From Asticcacaulis excentricus CB 48 (GTDB lineage Bacteria; Pseudomonadota; Alphaproteobacteria; Caulobacterales; Caulobacteraceae): 64,000 nucleotides of DNA. Made by a program: the position numbers and the translations under genes. The stretch is taken from assembly GCF_000175215.2 (NCBI RefSeq), contig NC_014817.1:1201501-1265500 (forward strand), in the 5' to 3' direction. The notes under the pieces are model-generated. The model was not told the DNA's origin, made no database searches, and saw only the letters and a list, made by a program, of their open reading frames with translations. Positions 43,566 through 50,676 of this stretch are shown here, piece after piece (within the stretch, counting starts at the first letter, position 1; each line of letters starts with the position of its first letter).

Positions 43566-45545
43566 ATGATGATGTCTGAAGACAATAATATGCCCGAATC
43601 CGCCACTCCGTCTGAAGTGGTCGCCAACGACGCTCCCAAAAAATCATATGTTAAAAAGCCCGCAGGGAAAAAAGGCCCTCCGCCTAAGCCCGCGCGTCCG
43701 CCTGAGCGCATCGCCAAGGTGCTGGCGCGTGCGGGTCTGGCCTCGCGCCGCGAGGTCGAGCGCCTGATTGGTTTGGGTAAGATCGCTGTCAATGGCCGCC
43801 TGCTCGACACCCCGGCGACCACCGTGTCGCCTGACGACCTGATCACCGTCGAAGGCAAGCCGATCCGCAAGGCCGAGCCCACCCGCGTGTGGCGCTATCA
43901 CAAGCCGGTCGGTCTGATGACCACCCATCAGGATCCGCAGGGCCGCCCCACCGTCTTCAATTCGCTGCCGCAGGAACTGCCGCGCGTGATTTCGGTGGGT
44001 CGCCTCGACATCAATTCCGAAGGTCTGCTGCTGCTGACCAATGACGGCGAACTGGCGCGCGCACTGGAACTGCCGACGACCGGCTGGACGCGCGTCTATC
44101 GCGTGCGGGCGCTGGGGCGCACCACACAGGAGGCGCTCGACACGCTGAAAACCGGCGTGACGGTCGAAGGCGTGCAATACGGTCCCATCGAAGCTAAGCT
44201 GGACAAGGCGCAGGAAAAGGCCGACGGCCGCGCCAATCTGTGGATCACGGTGTCGCTCAATGAAGGCAAGAACCGTGAAGTCCGTAAGGTTCTGGATAGC
44301 TTGGGGCTGAAGGTCAATCGCTTGATCCGTCTGGCCTATGGCCCGTTCCAGCTCGGCGATATCGAGCCGGGTGAGGTCGAGGAAATCGGTCCGCGCGTCG
44401 TGCGCGAACTGCTGGGTGACAAGATCGACCCGCGCAATCTACCGTCGGAAAACGAGACCCAGACGCGCACGCCAATGCGACTGCGCCGTACCGATGGCGA
44501 GGGCGCGCCGCGCACCGGCCGTCGCGGCGGCGGCGATCGCTTTGCATCGAAGAGCGAAGGCCGTGAGGAACGCCGTGAGCGCCCGCTCAGCCGCGACGAG
44601 GCCTTCCGTCGCAAGTACGAAGCCAAGGAATTTGGGGAGCGCGATTTCGATGAGCGCCCGCGCTTTGAAGGTGACGGTCAGGCCCGCGATCGCCGCCCGG
44701 AACGCGAAGAACGCGAATGGACGCCGCGCGCTGAGCGCCCCAGACGAGACTTCAATACCGGCGAGTTCAGGCCGCGTGCGGAAGGCAGCTTCAAACCGCG
44801 CGGTGACCGTAACTTCGGCGACAAGCCGCGCTTTGATAAGCCGCGTGGCGAACGCCCGTCGGGTGACCGTCCGCAGCGTGACTTCAAACCGCGCGGTGAA
44901 GGCGACTTTAAGCCGCGTGGTGAGCGTAACTTCGGTGACAAGCCGCGCTTTGATAAGCCGCGTGGTGAACGCCCGGCGGGTGACCGTCCGCAGCGTGACT
45001 TCAAACCGCGCGGTGAAGGCGACTTTAAGCCGCGTGGTGAGCGCAACTTCGGCGACAAGCCGCGCTTTGATAAGCCGCGTGGTGAACGCCCGGCGGGTGA
45101 TCGTCCGCAGCGTGACTTCAAACCGCGCGGGGAAGGGGATTTCAAGCCGCGTGGTGAGCGTAACTTCGGCGACAAGCCGCGCTTTGATAAGCCGCGTGGT
45201 GAACGCCCGGCGGGTGATCGTCCGCAGCGTGACTTCAAACCGCGCGGGGAAGGAAATTTCAAGCCGCGTGGTGAGCGTAACTTCGGCGACAAGCCGCGCT
45301 TTGATAAGCCGCGTGGCGAGCGTCCGGCGGGCGACCGTCCGCAGCGCGATTTCAAACCGCGCGGTGAAGGTGACTTCAAGCCCCGCGGCGAACGCAGCTT
45401 TGGTGACCGCCCGGCAGGCAGGTCGTTTGGCGGCAAGCCTGGTGGTGGCAAGTCCTTCGGGGGCAAGCCGGGGGGCTTTAAATCCGGTGGCCGTCCGGGC
45501 GGCTTTGCCGGTAAGGACGCGTCGCGTAAGCCGCGTCCGGAGTAA
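43566..45545 (+). CDS. rluB: 23S rRNA pseudouridine synthase RluB with long arginine-rich repeat tail
   Basis: 659 residues; three ATG codons in a row open it. An S4 RNA-binding domain (about residues 40-95, RIAKVLARAGLASRREVERL) and the pseudouridine synthase domain with catalytic Asp in GRLDINSEGLLLLTNDG and KNREVRKVLDSLGLKVNRL (in parts) occupy the first 300 residues. The rest is a low-complexity basic tail, including five tandem 39-residue units built from RGERNFGDKPRFDKPRG and DRPQRDFKPRGEGDFKP, then Gly/Lys-rich ends. Such tails in RNA-modifying enzymes are thought to bind RNA non-specifically. Followed six bases later by rsmD. Confidence 0.93.
   Translation: MMMSEDNNMPESATPSEVVANDAPKKSYVKKPAGKKGPPPKPARPPERIAKVLARAGLASRREVERLIGLGKIAVNGRLLDTPATTVSPDDLITVEGKPIRKAEPTRVWRYHKPVGLMTTHQDPQGRPTVFNSLPQELPRVISVGRLDINSEGLLLLTNDGELARALELPTTGWTRVYRVRALGRTTQEALDTLKTGVTVEGVQYGPIEAKLDKAQEKADGRANLWITVSLNEGKNREVRKVLDSLGLKVNRLIRLAYGPFQLGDIEPGEVEEIGPRVVRELLGDKIDPRNLPSENETQTRTPMRLRRTDGEGAPRTGRRGGGDRFASKSEGREERRERPLSRDEAFRRKYEAKEFGERDFDERPRFEGDGQARDRRPEREEREWTPRAERPRRDFNTGEFRPRAEGSFKPRGDRNFGDKPRFDKPRGERPSGDRPQRDFKPRGEGDFKPRGERNFGDKPRFDKPRGERPAGDRPQRDFKPRGEGDFKPRGERNFGDKPRFDKPRGERPAGDRPQRDFKPRGEGDFKPRGERNFGDKPRFDKPRGERPAGDRPQRDFKPRGEGNFKPRGERNFGDKPRFDKPRGERPAGDRPQRDFKPRGEGDFKPRGERSFGDRPAGRSFGGKPGGGKSFGGKPGGFKSGGRPGGFAGKDASRKPRPE
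44811..45395 (+). repeat. Five tandem 117-bp repeats inside rluB
   Basis: The marker AACTTCGG(C/T)GACAAGCCG recurs at 44811, 44928, 45045, 45162 and 45279, exactly 117 bp apart, and a partial sixth unit begins at 45396. Copies differ mainly at third codon positions, so the array is maintained as protein sequence and can expand or shrink by recombination without shifting the frame. Confidence 0.95.
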
Positions 45546-45551
45546 ATCCGT

Positions 45552-46130
45552 ATGCGTATCGTCGGTGGTGAGTTTCGCGGGCGCGCTTTGAGCGCCCCCG
45601 AAGGCCAGAATACCCGGCCGACCTCGGACCGGGCGCGTCAGGCCGTGTTCAATATTCTGGAGCACGCAGAGTTCGCCCCCAATCTCAACGGGGCACGGGT
45701 GATGGACGTCTTTGCCGGCTCCGGCGCGCTGGGCCTTGAGGCGATGTCGCGCGGGGCGGCCTTCTGCCTGTTTGTCGATACGGATGACGCGGCGCGTGGC
45801 GCCATCCGCGACAATGTCGAGGCGTTTGGGCTATTTGGTGTCACGCGAATCCATCGCCGCGACGCTACGCAACTGGGCGTGCGCCCTGGCGGCGCGTCGG
45901 AAGCCTTCGATCTGGTGTTTATGGATCCGCCTTATCGTAAGGGTTTAGTACAGGCGGCGCTGGAGGCGTTGCGAAACGGGAACTGGCTGAGCCACGAGGC
46001 CCTGATTGTGGTCGAGATGGCCAACGATGAGGACTTTTTTGCCACGGAACTGTGGCAGATAATCGACACCCGAACCTATGGTCCGGCGCAGGTTTTGTTC
46101 CTGAAACAAAAAATTCTTACGAATTTTTAA
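45552..46130 (+). CDS. rsmD: 16S rRNA (guanine966-N2)-methyltransferase
   Basis: 192 residues. SAM-binding motif DVFAGSGALGLEAMSRGA (about residues 52-69) and catalytic motif DPPY in VFMDPPYRKG (about residue 123). Opens MRIVGGEFRGRALSAP, typical of RsmD. Directly follows rluB, a ribosomal RNA modification pair. Its last codons lie in an AT-rich inverted repeat (46108-46128, arms AAAAATTC and GAATTTTT) that could end transcription. Confidence 0.95.
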   Translation: MRIVGGEFRGRALSAPEGQNTRPTSDRARQAVFNILEHAEFAPNLNGARVMDVFAGSGALGLEAMSRGAAFCLFVDTDDAARGAIRDNVEAFGLFGVTRIHRRDATQLGVRPGGASEAFDLVFMDPPYRKGLVQAALEALRNGNWLSHEALIVVEMANDEDFFATELWQIIDTRTYGPAQVLFLKQKILTNF

Positions 46131-46342
46131 CTGCTCAACTTATTGATTTTGATAGATTAAAGCAAGAATTACCGTCTTGGTGTGGCCAAATTAACCCATT
46201 GGCCGGATTTTTCATATTGACGAGTTTTTTATTGTGTCCCCAATATGTCCTTAACAAGGTGTAAACCGCGCCGTCAGGCACGATTAATGCACTGAAGCCC
46301 CATTAAGGGGCGGGACTGAACTGTTATAAATGGGGTGATGTG

Positions 46343-46483
46343 ATGACGGCAGAAGCGATCAAGCTTGAAGGCGGCAAGAAGCGCCGCGACGGCCTGAAGG
46401 TTATTCTGATGGCTGGTCTGAGTGTTCAGGCGTGGGCCTTCCTGATGGGTGTTGGGATTATCGTTCTCAACGTGACGCGTTAA
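46343..46483 (+). CDS. 46-residue membrane peptide
   Basis: ATG 46343 to TAA 46483. A charged start (MTAEAIKLEGGKKRRDGLK) precedes one hydrophobic helix (about residues 20-43: VILMAGLSVQAWAF, LMGVGIIVLNV), i.e. a positive-inside single-pass peptide. GGGGTGA lies upstream, and a strong intrinsic terminator follows ten bases after the stop, so it looks like a free-standing gene. Its leader (46131-46342) is AT-rich with a GCCCC-ATTAA-GGGGC hairpin at 46297-46311. No family recognised; function unknown. Confidence 0.65.
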   Translation: MTAEAIKLEGGKKRRDGLKVILMAGLSVQAWAFLMGVGIIVLNVTR

Positions 46484-46492
46484 TTTTTGTAG

Positions 46493-46519
46493 CCTGTGGC
46501 GTTCGCCGCGGGTTTTTTT
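46493..46519 (+). terminator. Rho-independent terminator after the small membrane peptide
   Basis: CCTGTGGCG pairs with CGCCGCGGG (two G-U pairs) around a tight loop and is followed by seven T residues on the plus strand. Confidence 0.85.
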
Positions 46520-46955
46520 ATGGCCGATTTCAGCCGGGGGCGCGGTTCAGGGGGAAACTGACCTTGCCATCCCGGTTGTGGGTCTGACCTAGAGCTCCGG
46601 TCTGACGGGACATCAGATCGCATGAGCCGACGGGGGAGTGGGGCTTAGGGTGAGTACGCCGGATGAGGCGCGCTCACCCTGATCGCCCCCGAAAATATAG
46701 TACGCACTACATAAATTTACCGCGCTGGGTTCGAGAACACCGGGACAGGGCGCCGCTATGTTGCGAAGGTGAAAATACCGTCCGCCAAACCGCTTTTTTG
46801 ATGGTTTTGACCACGAAAAACACCAAAAGCACGAATGTTCGAAAACCGGATATGCCTTGGCCGCCGAGGCGGTACACGGCGGGTGACACGCCTGTTTTCA
46901 GGCCCCTCGCGCAAAACGGAGCCGCGAAACTGTTCGTGTTCGTCGTGGCCAACCC
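46520..46955. other. Non-coding gap between the small peptide gene and mutL
   Basis: 436 bp without a credible gene. Its right part (46808-46951) is an extragenic inverted-repeat element described separately. The left part is GC-rich sequence in which I see no further structure. Confidence 0.6.
46808..46951. repeat. Extragenic inverted-repeat element 1, downstream of mutL
   Basis: Left arm TTGACCACGAAAAACACC and the reverse complement of the right arm, TTGGCCACGACGAACACG, match at about 14-15 of 18 positions. Inside are smaller hairpins: CCGCCGAGGCGG (46861-46872) and GCCTGTTTTCAGGC (46890-46903). The left-arm sequence CCACGAAAAACACCAAAA recurs at 48940, on the other side of mutL. Confidence 0.6.
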
Positions 46956-48887
46956 CTACCGCCGGCCGAACAGCTTTTCGATGTCTTTCAGCTTAAGCTC
47001 GACATAGGTCGGGCGGCCGTGATTGCACTGGCCCGAATGCGGTGTGGCCTCCATCTGCCGCAGCAGGGCATTCATTTCGGAGGCCGACAGCCGCCGCCCG
47101 GCGCGCACCGAATTGCGGCAAGCCATATTGCCGCAGATTTCGGCCATTCGTTCTTTCAGGATGAGGGCCTGACCGTTTTCGGCAATATCGTCGGCCAGGT
47201 CGCGGATCAGCCCGGCCACATCGCCGTCGCCGATCAGGGCCGGCACTTCGCGCACCAGAATCGTCGCCGGGCCAAAACTTTCGATCATCAGCCCAAAGCC
47301 TTCCAAATCGTCGCGCCGCGCCATCAGGCGGCTGACATCGGCGGGGTCGAGATCGACGATTTCCGGGATGAGCAGGGTCTGACGCGCCACATTGCCTTCG
47401 GCCATCATGGCCTTCATGCGCTCATAGACCAGCCGTTCGTGGGCGGCGTGCTGATCGACGATGATCAGACCGTCTTTGGTCTGCGCCAGTATGTAGGTCT
47501 CGTGCAGTTGTGCTCTCGCAGCCCCTAGCGGATAGGATTCAAACTCCGGCGGCAGGGGCTGGCTCAGCGTGCGCAGATCACCCCCCGCCTCGGCCAGACC
47601 GCTGTCCCCCGGCGTCTGCAGCATCGGTGCGGCCGCAACAAAGTCTCTTTCGACTCTGGCTGATGGCGCAAAGGTCAGGTCGGCATTCCAGGCGGGTTGG
47701 TAGTTCGGATGCGGCTGCTGCGGTGTCGCGTAGGCGCGGGGTTGATAACCTGCCCCCAAAGCACTGGAATGCAGGGACAGCGTCGGCTGCACCGGCGCGC
47801 GATAGCCCGATGACAGCGGGCTGAAGGCGCTGAGCGCCTGATCGGCCACGGTGGTCGCGGCGCGGTGTCCGGCCGAGGCCAAGGCGTGTTTCAGCGCCCC
47901 GACGATCAGTCCGCGCACCAGATTGGGGTCGCGGAAGCGCACCTCGGCCTTGGCCGGGTGGACGTTGACGTCGATGTTCTGAGGGTCGGTCTCGACATAG
48001 AGCACCGCCATCGGGTGGCGATCGCGCGCCAGAAAATCGGCATAGGCCCCGCGCAGCGCCCCGGTCAGCAGCTTGTCGCGCACCGGGCGGCCATTGACGA
48101 ACAGGTACTGATGCTGGGCATTGCCGCGCGAAAAGGTCGGCAGACCCGCATAGCCGGTCAGTCGGACCCCCTCACGCTGCTGATCAATCAGCAGGGCATT
48201 GTGGCCGAAATCATCGCCCAGCAGCGCGGCAAGCCGCTTCAGCCGCCCCTCAAATCCGGCCTCTTCGGGGTAGAGGCGTAAGGACCGCTTACCATCGAGA
48301 GTTAGCGAAAAGCCGACATGTTCGTGCGCCATGGCCTGCCGCTTAACCTCTTCGCTGATGGCCATGTTCTCGGCGCGGTCGGTCTTCATGAACTTCAGAC
48401 GCGCCGGGGTGGCATAAAACAGGTCTTTTAGCTCGACCCGCGTGCCGTGCGGGCGCGAAAAAGCCGCGGGCCGCAGCGGCGACATTGCCCCGGCATCGAC
48501 TGTAATGGCGATGGCCCCGTCCATGCCTTTGGCGCGCGAGGTGATGTCGAGACGCGCCACCGACCCCATGGACGGCAGGGCCTCACCGCGAAAACCCAGC
48601 GTCTGGATATGCAGCAGGTCCCAAGTACCGTCCGCCTGTGGTTTCAGCTTGGAGGTGGCGTGGCGCTCGACCGCCAGCGGCAGGTCATCTGCGTCCATGC
48701 CGCGCCCGTTATCCTCGATCAGGATGCGCGACAGCCCGCCCATTTCAGCGAAAATGTCGATCTGCGTCGCACCGGCGTCGATAGCATTTTCGACCAGTTC
48801 CTTGATGGCCGAAGCCGGACGCTCGACCACCTCGCCGGCGGCGATGCGGTTGATGGTGTCCTGAGGCAGGCGGGAAATATGGGCCAT
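46956..48887 (-). CDS. mutL: DNA mismatch repair protein MutL, endonuclease type
   Basis: 643 residues. GHKL ATPase motifs ELVENAIDAGA, DNGRGMDADDL and GFRGEALPSMGSVA in the N-terminal domain; a proline-rich linker (about 335-430); then a C-terminal dimerisation domain carrying the metal-binding endonuclease motif DQHAAHERLVYE (about residue 475) and the zinc-site region GQCNHGRPT. The endonuclease motif is missing in E. coli-type MutL and present in MutH-less systems, so this MutL should nick the strand itself. mutS is not in the window. Flanked on both sides by extragenic repeats. Confidence 0.96.
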   Translation of the reverse strand: MAHISRLPQDTINRIAAGEVVERPASAIKELVENAIDAGATQIDIFAEMGGLSRILIEDNGRGMDADDLPLAVERHATSKLKPQADGTWDLLHIQTLGFRGEALPSMGSVARLDITSRAKGMDGAIAITVDAGAMSPLRPAAFSRPHGTRVELKDLFYATPARLKFMKTDRAENMAISEEVKRQAMAHEHVGFSLTLDGKRSLRLYPEEAGFEGRLKRLAALLGDDFGHNALLIDQQREGVRLTGYAGLPTFSRGNAQHQYLFVNGRPVRDKLLTGALRGAYADFLARDRHPMAVLYVETDPQNIDVNVHPAKAEVRFRDPNLVRGLIVGALKHALASAGHRAATTVADQALSAFSPLSSGYRAPVQPTLSLHSSALGAGYQPRAYATPQQPHPNYQPAWNADLTFAPSARVERDFVAAAPMLQTPGDSGLAEAGGDLRTLSQPLPPEFESYPLGAARAQLHETYILAQTKDGLIIVDQHAAHERLVYERMKAMMAEGNVARQTLLIPEIVDLDPADVSRLMARRDDLEGFGLMIESFGPATILVREVPALIGDGDVAGLIRDLADDIAENGQALILKERMAEICGNMACRNSVRAGRRLSASEMNALLRQMEATPHSGQCNHGRPTYVELKLKDIEKLFGRR

Positions 48888-49001
48888 TGTGCTAATTTAG
48901 GTGAGTCCGGCGATGGGGGCAATGTCGGGAAGGATTTGGCCACGAAAAACACCAAAATCCCGAACGCTGAGCCTCGGCGCTGCCCGCGCTCGAAGGGCTT
49001 T

Positions 49002-49092
49002 ACCACGGATGCACACGGATGGCGGGCTTTGCCCGCCGACACGGATATCCGTGCCAGACGAACGCCGTTCGTCATCCGTGTCTATCCGTGGT
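49002..49092. repeat. Cloverleaf-like extragenic repeat
   Basis: Outer arms ACCACGGATGCACACGGATG (49002-49021) and CATCCGTGTCTATCCGTGGT (49073-49092) pair at 18 of 20 positions. Enclosed are three adjacent perfect hairpins: GGCGGGC-ttt-GCCCGCC (49021-49037), CACGGAT/ATCCGTG (49040-49053) and GACGAACG-c-CGTTCGTC (49057-49073). The layout is a four-way junction. Confidence 0.8.
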
Positions 49093-49134
49093 GGAAAAAG
49101 AGTCCCGCGCTGGGAGTCAGTAAGGGTTTGAACC

Positions 49135-49211
49135 ACAGATTTCACAGATGGGCGCTACGCGCAGGGCGGGCGACACGGGCACGGATAATCTGTGGCATCT
49201 GTGAAATGTGT
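49135..49211. repeat. Extragenic inverted-repeat element 2
   Basis: Arms ACAGATTTCACAGATG (49135-49150) and CATCTGTGAAATGTGT (49196-49211) pair at 15 of 16 positions; inside are GCGC-tac-GCGC (49152-49162) and an extra AATCTGTGG. The arm pattern (CACAGAT repeated) parallels the CACGGAT pattern of the neighbouring element, so the two look related. Confidence 0.7.
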
Positions 49212-49242
49212 CGCTTCGATGTTAAGCCATAAACCCAAACGA

Positions 49243-49270
49243 AAAAGGGCCGCCTTGCGGCAGCCCTTTT
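49243..49270 (-). terminator. Terminator of the ileS-lspA-bamF operon
   Basis: AAAAGGGC and GCCCTTTT arms with an inner CGCC-ttg-CGGC stem. On the minus strand the stem ends in a T-rich tail (CCCTTTTTCG) 22 bp after the bamF stop. Confidence 0.75.
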
Positions 49271-49291
49271 GAATCTTCAATGTCTTACGGC

Positions 49292-49855
49292 TTACAGACC
49301 CGGCAGTTTGAAGGATTTTTCCTTCTTTTGCTCTATGGTCACTTTGCCGTTGCCCAGCAGCGACTTTATGCGCGCGGCTTCCGATTCCGGGTCGAGCGCA
49401 TTGACTTCACCGGCCAGAACGGAGTTGGTCGAAGGCACGGCGGCGGGGGTCTCGTCCTTTTTCCAGAACAGGATCTTGTCGGCGAAGCTCTCTTCCTTAT
49501 AGGCCAGATCGCCAAATTCATCGTCCACGACGTAGCGGGCCAGCGGATCGGCCTTATCGGCCCCGGCCTTGGTGGCCAGAACCTTTTCGCCTTCAGAGCG
49601 GGTGATGGCCTGACGCTGACCCAAAAGGGCCTCACGCGCAGCACTTTCGGGTTGCAGTTCCTGCGGGCGGGGCTCACCCGGCGCAGGCGGACGCAGCGCA
49701 AAATCCGGCGGCACCACCAAAGGCGCCTTGGTCACGACGCGAAATTCGTCCGGCACGACCTTGTTCAGGCCCAGCGCGCTCTTGGTCGATTCGCACCCCG
49801 TCAGACCGACGCCGGCGATCAGCACTAGACCCGCCACTACTTTGACCGACTTCAT
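49292..49855 (-). CDS. bamF: BAM complex lipoprotein BamF (DUF3035)
   Basis: 187 residues from ATG 49855 (MKSVKVVAGLVLIAGVGLTGC) with GGAGCGAAG upstream; the longer frame to 50026 overlaps lspA and is rejected. Lipobox LTGC at residues 18-21. The mature protein begins with the family core ESTKSALGLNKVVPDEFRVV and PLVVPPDFALRPPAPGEPRP (in parts), as in the alphaproteobacterial DUF3035/BamF lipoproteins of the outer-membrane protein assembly machine. Placed 86 bp after lspA, which would process its lipobox. Confidence 0.85.
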   Translation of the reverse strand: MKSVKVVAGLVLIAGVGLTGCESTKSALGLNKVVPDEFRVVTKAPLVVPPDFALRPPAPGEPRPQELQPESAAREALLGQRQAITRSEGEKVLATKAGADKADPLARYVVDDEFGDLAYKEESFADKILFWKKDETPAAVPSTNSVLAGEVNALDPESEAARIKSLLGNGKVTIEQKKEKSFKLPGL

Positions 49856-49940
49856 TCTTCGCTCCGCATTATCCGTGCCCTTTTTCAGAAGGGGCTGGAG
49901 AGTGTTACTTGCTTTTCGCCGCCCTGCCAAGGGTCCGCGT

Positions 49941-50486
49941 TTAACCTTGTTTCGACTCTTCCCGATTGAGGAAGAAGACGTCGATGAACAACAGGGCCAC
50001 GCCGATATTGATGGCGGCGTCGGCAATGTTGAATACCCACGGAAAGCCCAGCCCCGAAAAATCGAGAAAATCGACCACGCCGCCGTAGATAATACGGTCG
50101 ATGGCGTTGCCGATGGCGCCGCCCGCCACCAGAGCTAGCCCCAGACCGAGGATGCGCCGGTTAGTGCGGCGGACCCAGTCGATCAGGAAGGCCGACACGA
50201 CCAGCGAAAAAAGGGTGAGCAGCCAGCGGCCGATCCCTTCCGAATGGAAGAAACCGAAGCTGACGCCCTTGTTCCAGACCATGCTGAACGAGAAGAAGGG
50301 CAAAATCTTGACCTGTCCGAGACTAGGCAGTTGCAGACCGTATAAAATCCAGTTCTTGCTGATCTGATCGAGGATCAGGCCGATCAGTCCGATCAGCAGC
50401 ATCTGCCGCCCCAGCAGGGTGGTGTGCGGCGGGGCGAAGTGGGTTTTCAGCTTGGTTTGCAGGTCAGTCATGGATTTCCCCGACAT
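49941..50486 (-). CDS. lspA: Lipoprotein signal peptidase (signal peptidase II)
   Basis: 181 residues from ATG 50486 (GGAAGG eight bases upstream); ATG 50471 is also possible. Four membrane helices with catalytic aspartates in LDQISKNWIL region partner GGAIGNAIDRIIYGGVVDFLDF and FNIADAAINIGV, and the conserved VWNKGVSFGFF. Cleaves prolipoprotein signal peptides. The ileS-lspA order is widespread in bacteria. Confidence 0.95.
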   Translation of the reverse strand: MSGKSMTDLQTKLKTHFAPPHTTLLGRQMLLIGLIGLILDQISKNWILYGLQLPSLGQVKILPFFSFSMVWNKGVSFGFFHSEGIGRWLLTLFSLVVSAFLIDWVRRTNRRILGLGLALVAGGAIGNAIDRIIYGGVVDFLDFSGLGFPWVFNIADAAINIGVALLFIDVFFLNREESKQG

Positions 50487-50618
50487 GAATCATACCTTCC
50501 AGGTTACTGGGAAGGGGGGCCGCACGAAATCGCGGAGCGATTGAGATGTGGTGGTGGGGGCTCGGAGCGGCGCTTCAAAAAACGAGGGTGTAAACTCAGG
50601 TGCAAGCCCGCCTCCGTC

Positions 50619-50664
50619 TTTTTGCCAAAGGCAAAAATCCACCTCCCCCAGCAAGCTGGGGGAG
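50619..50664. repeat. Pair of hairpins in the ileS-lspA gap
   Basis: TTTTTGCC-aaa-GGCAAAAA (50619-50637) followed by CTCCCCCAGC-aa-GCTGGGGGAG (50643-50664), both perfect, within the 190-bp gap between ileS and lspA. The second has the CTCCCCC signature of the hairpins at 8863, 21219 and 33530. Possible attenuator for lspA-bamF or a mobile extragenic palindrome. Confidence 0.65.
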
Positions 50665-50676
50665 TATGATTGACCA

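Larger units (their letters stand above)
48888..49291. other. Non-coding gap packed with inverted repeats between bamF and mutL
   Basis: 404 bp, no gene. Contents in order: a single CCACGAAAAACACCAAAA arm at 48940-48957 (second copy of the arm at 46811), the cloverleaf element 49002-49092, the element 49135-49211, and the bamF terminator 49243-49270. Confidence 0.7.

Noticed and set aside
44811..45395. Regular repeats considered as a CRISPR array
   Set aside because: The 117-bp units are coding, contiguous and without unique spacers.
44439..45665. 408-codon minus-strand frame with regular TRLIKARLVAEVTLTTRLE repeats
   Set aside because: It is the complement of the rluB repeat array, and the periodicity comes from the real gene.
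46725..46745. GGGTTCGAGAACACC considered as a tRNA T-arm
   Set aside because: No matching acceptor, D or anticodon arms around it.
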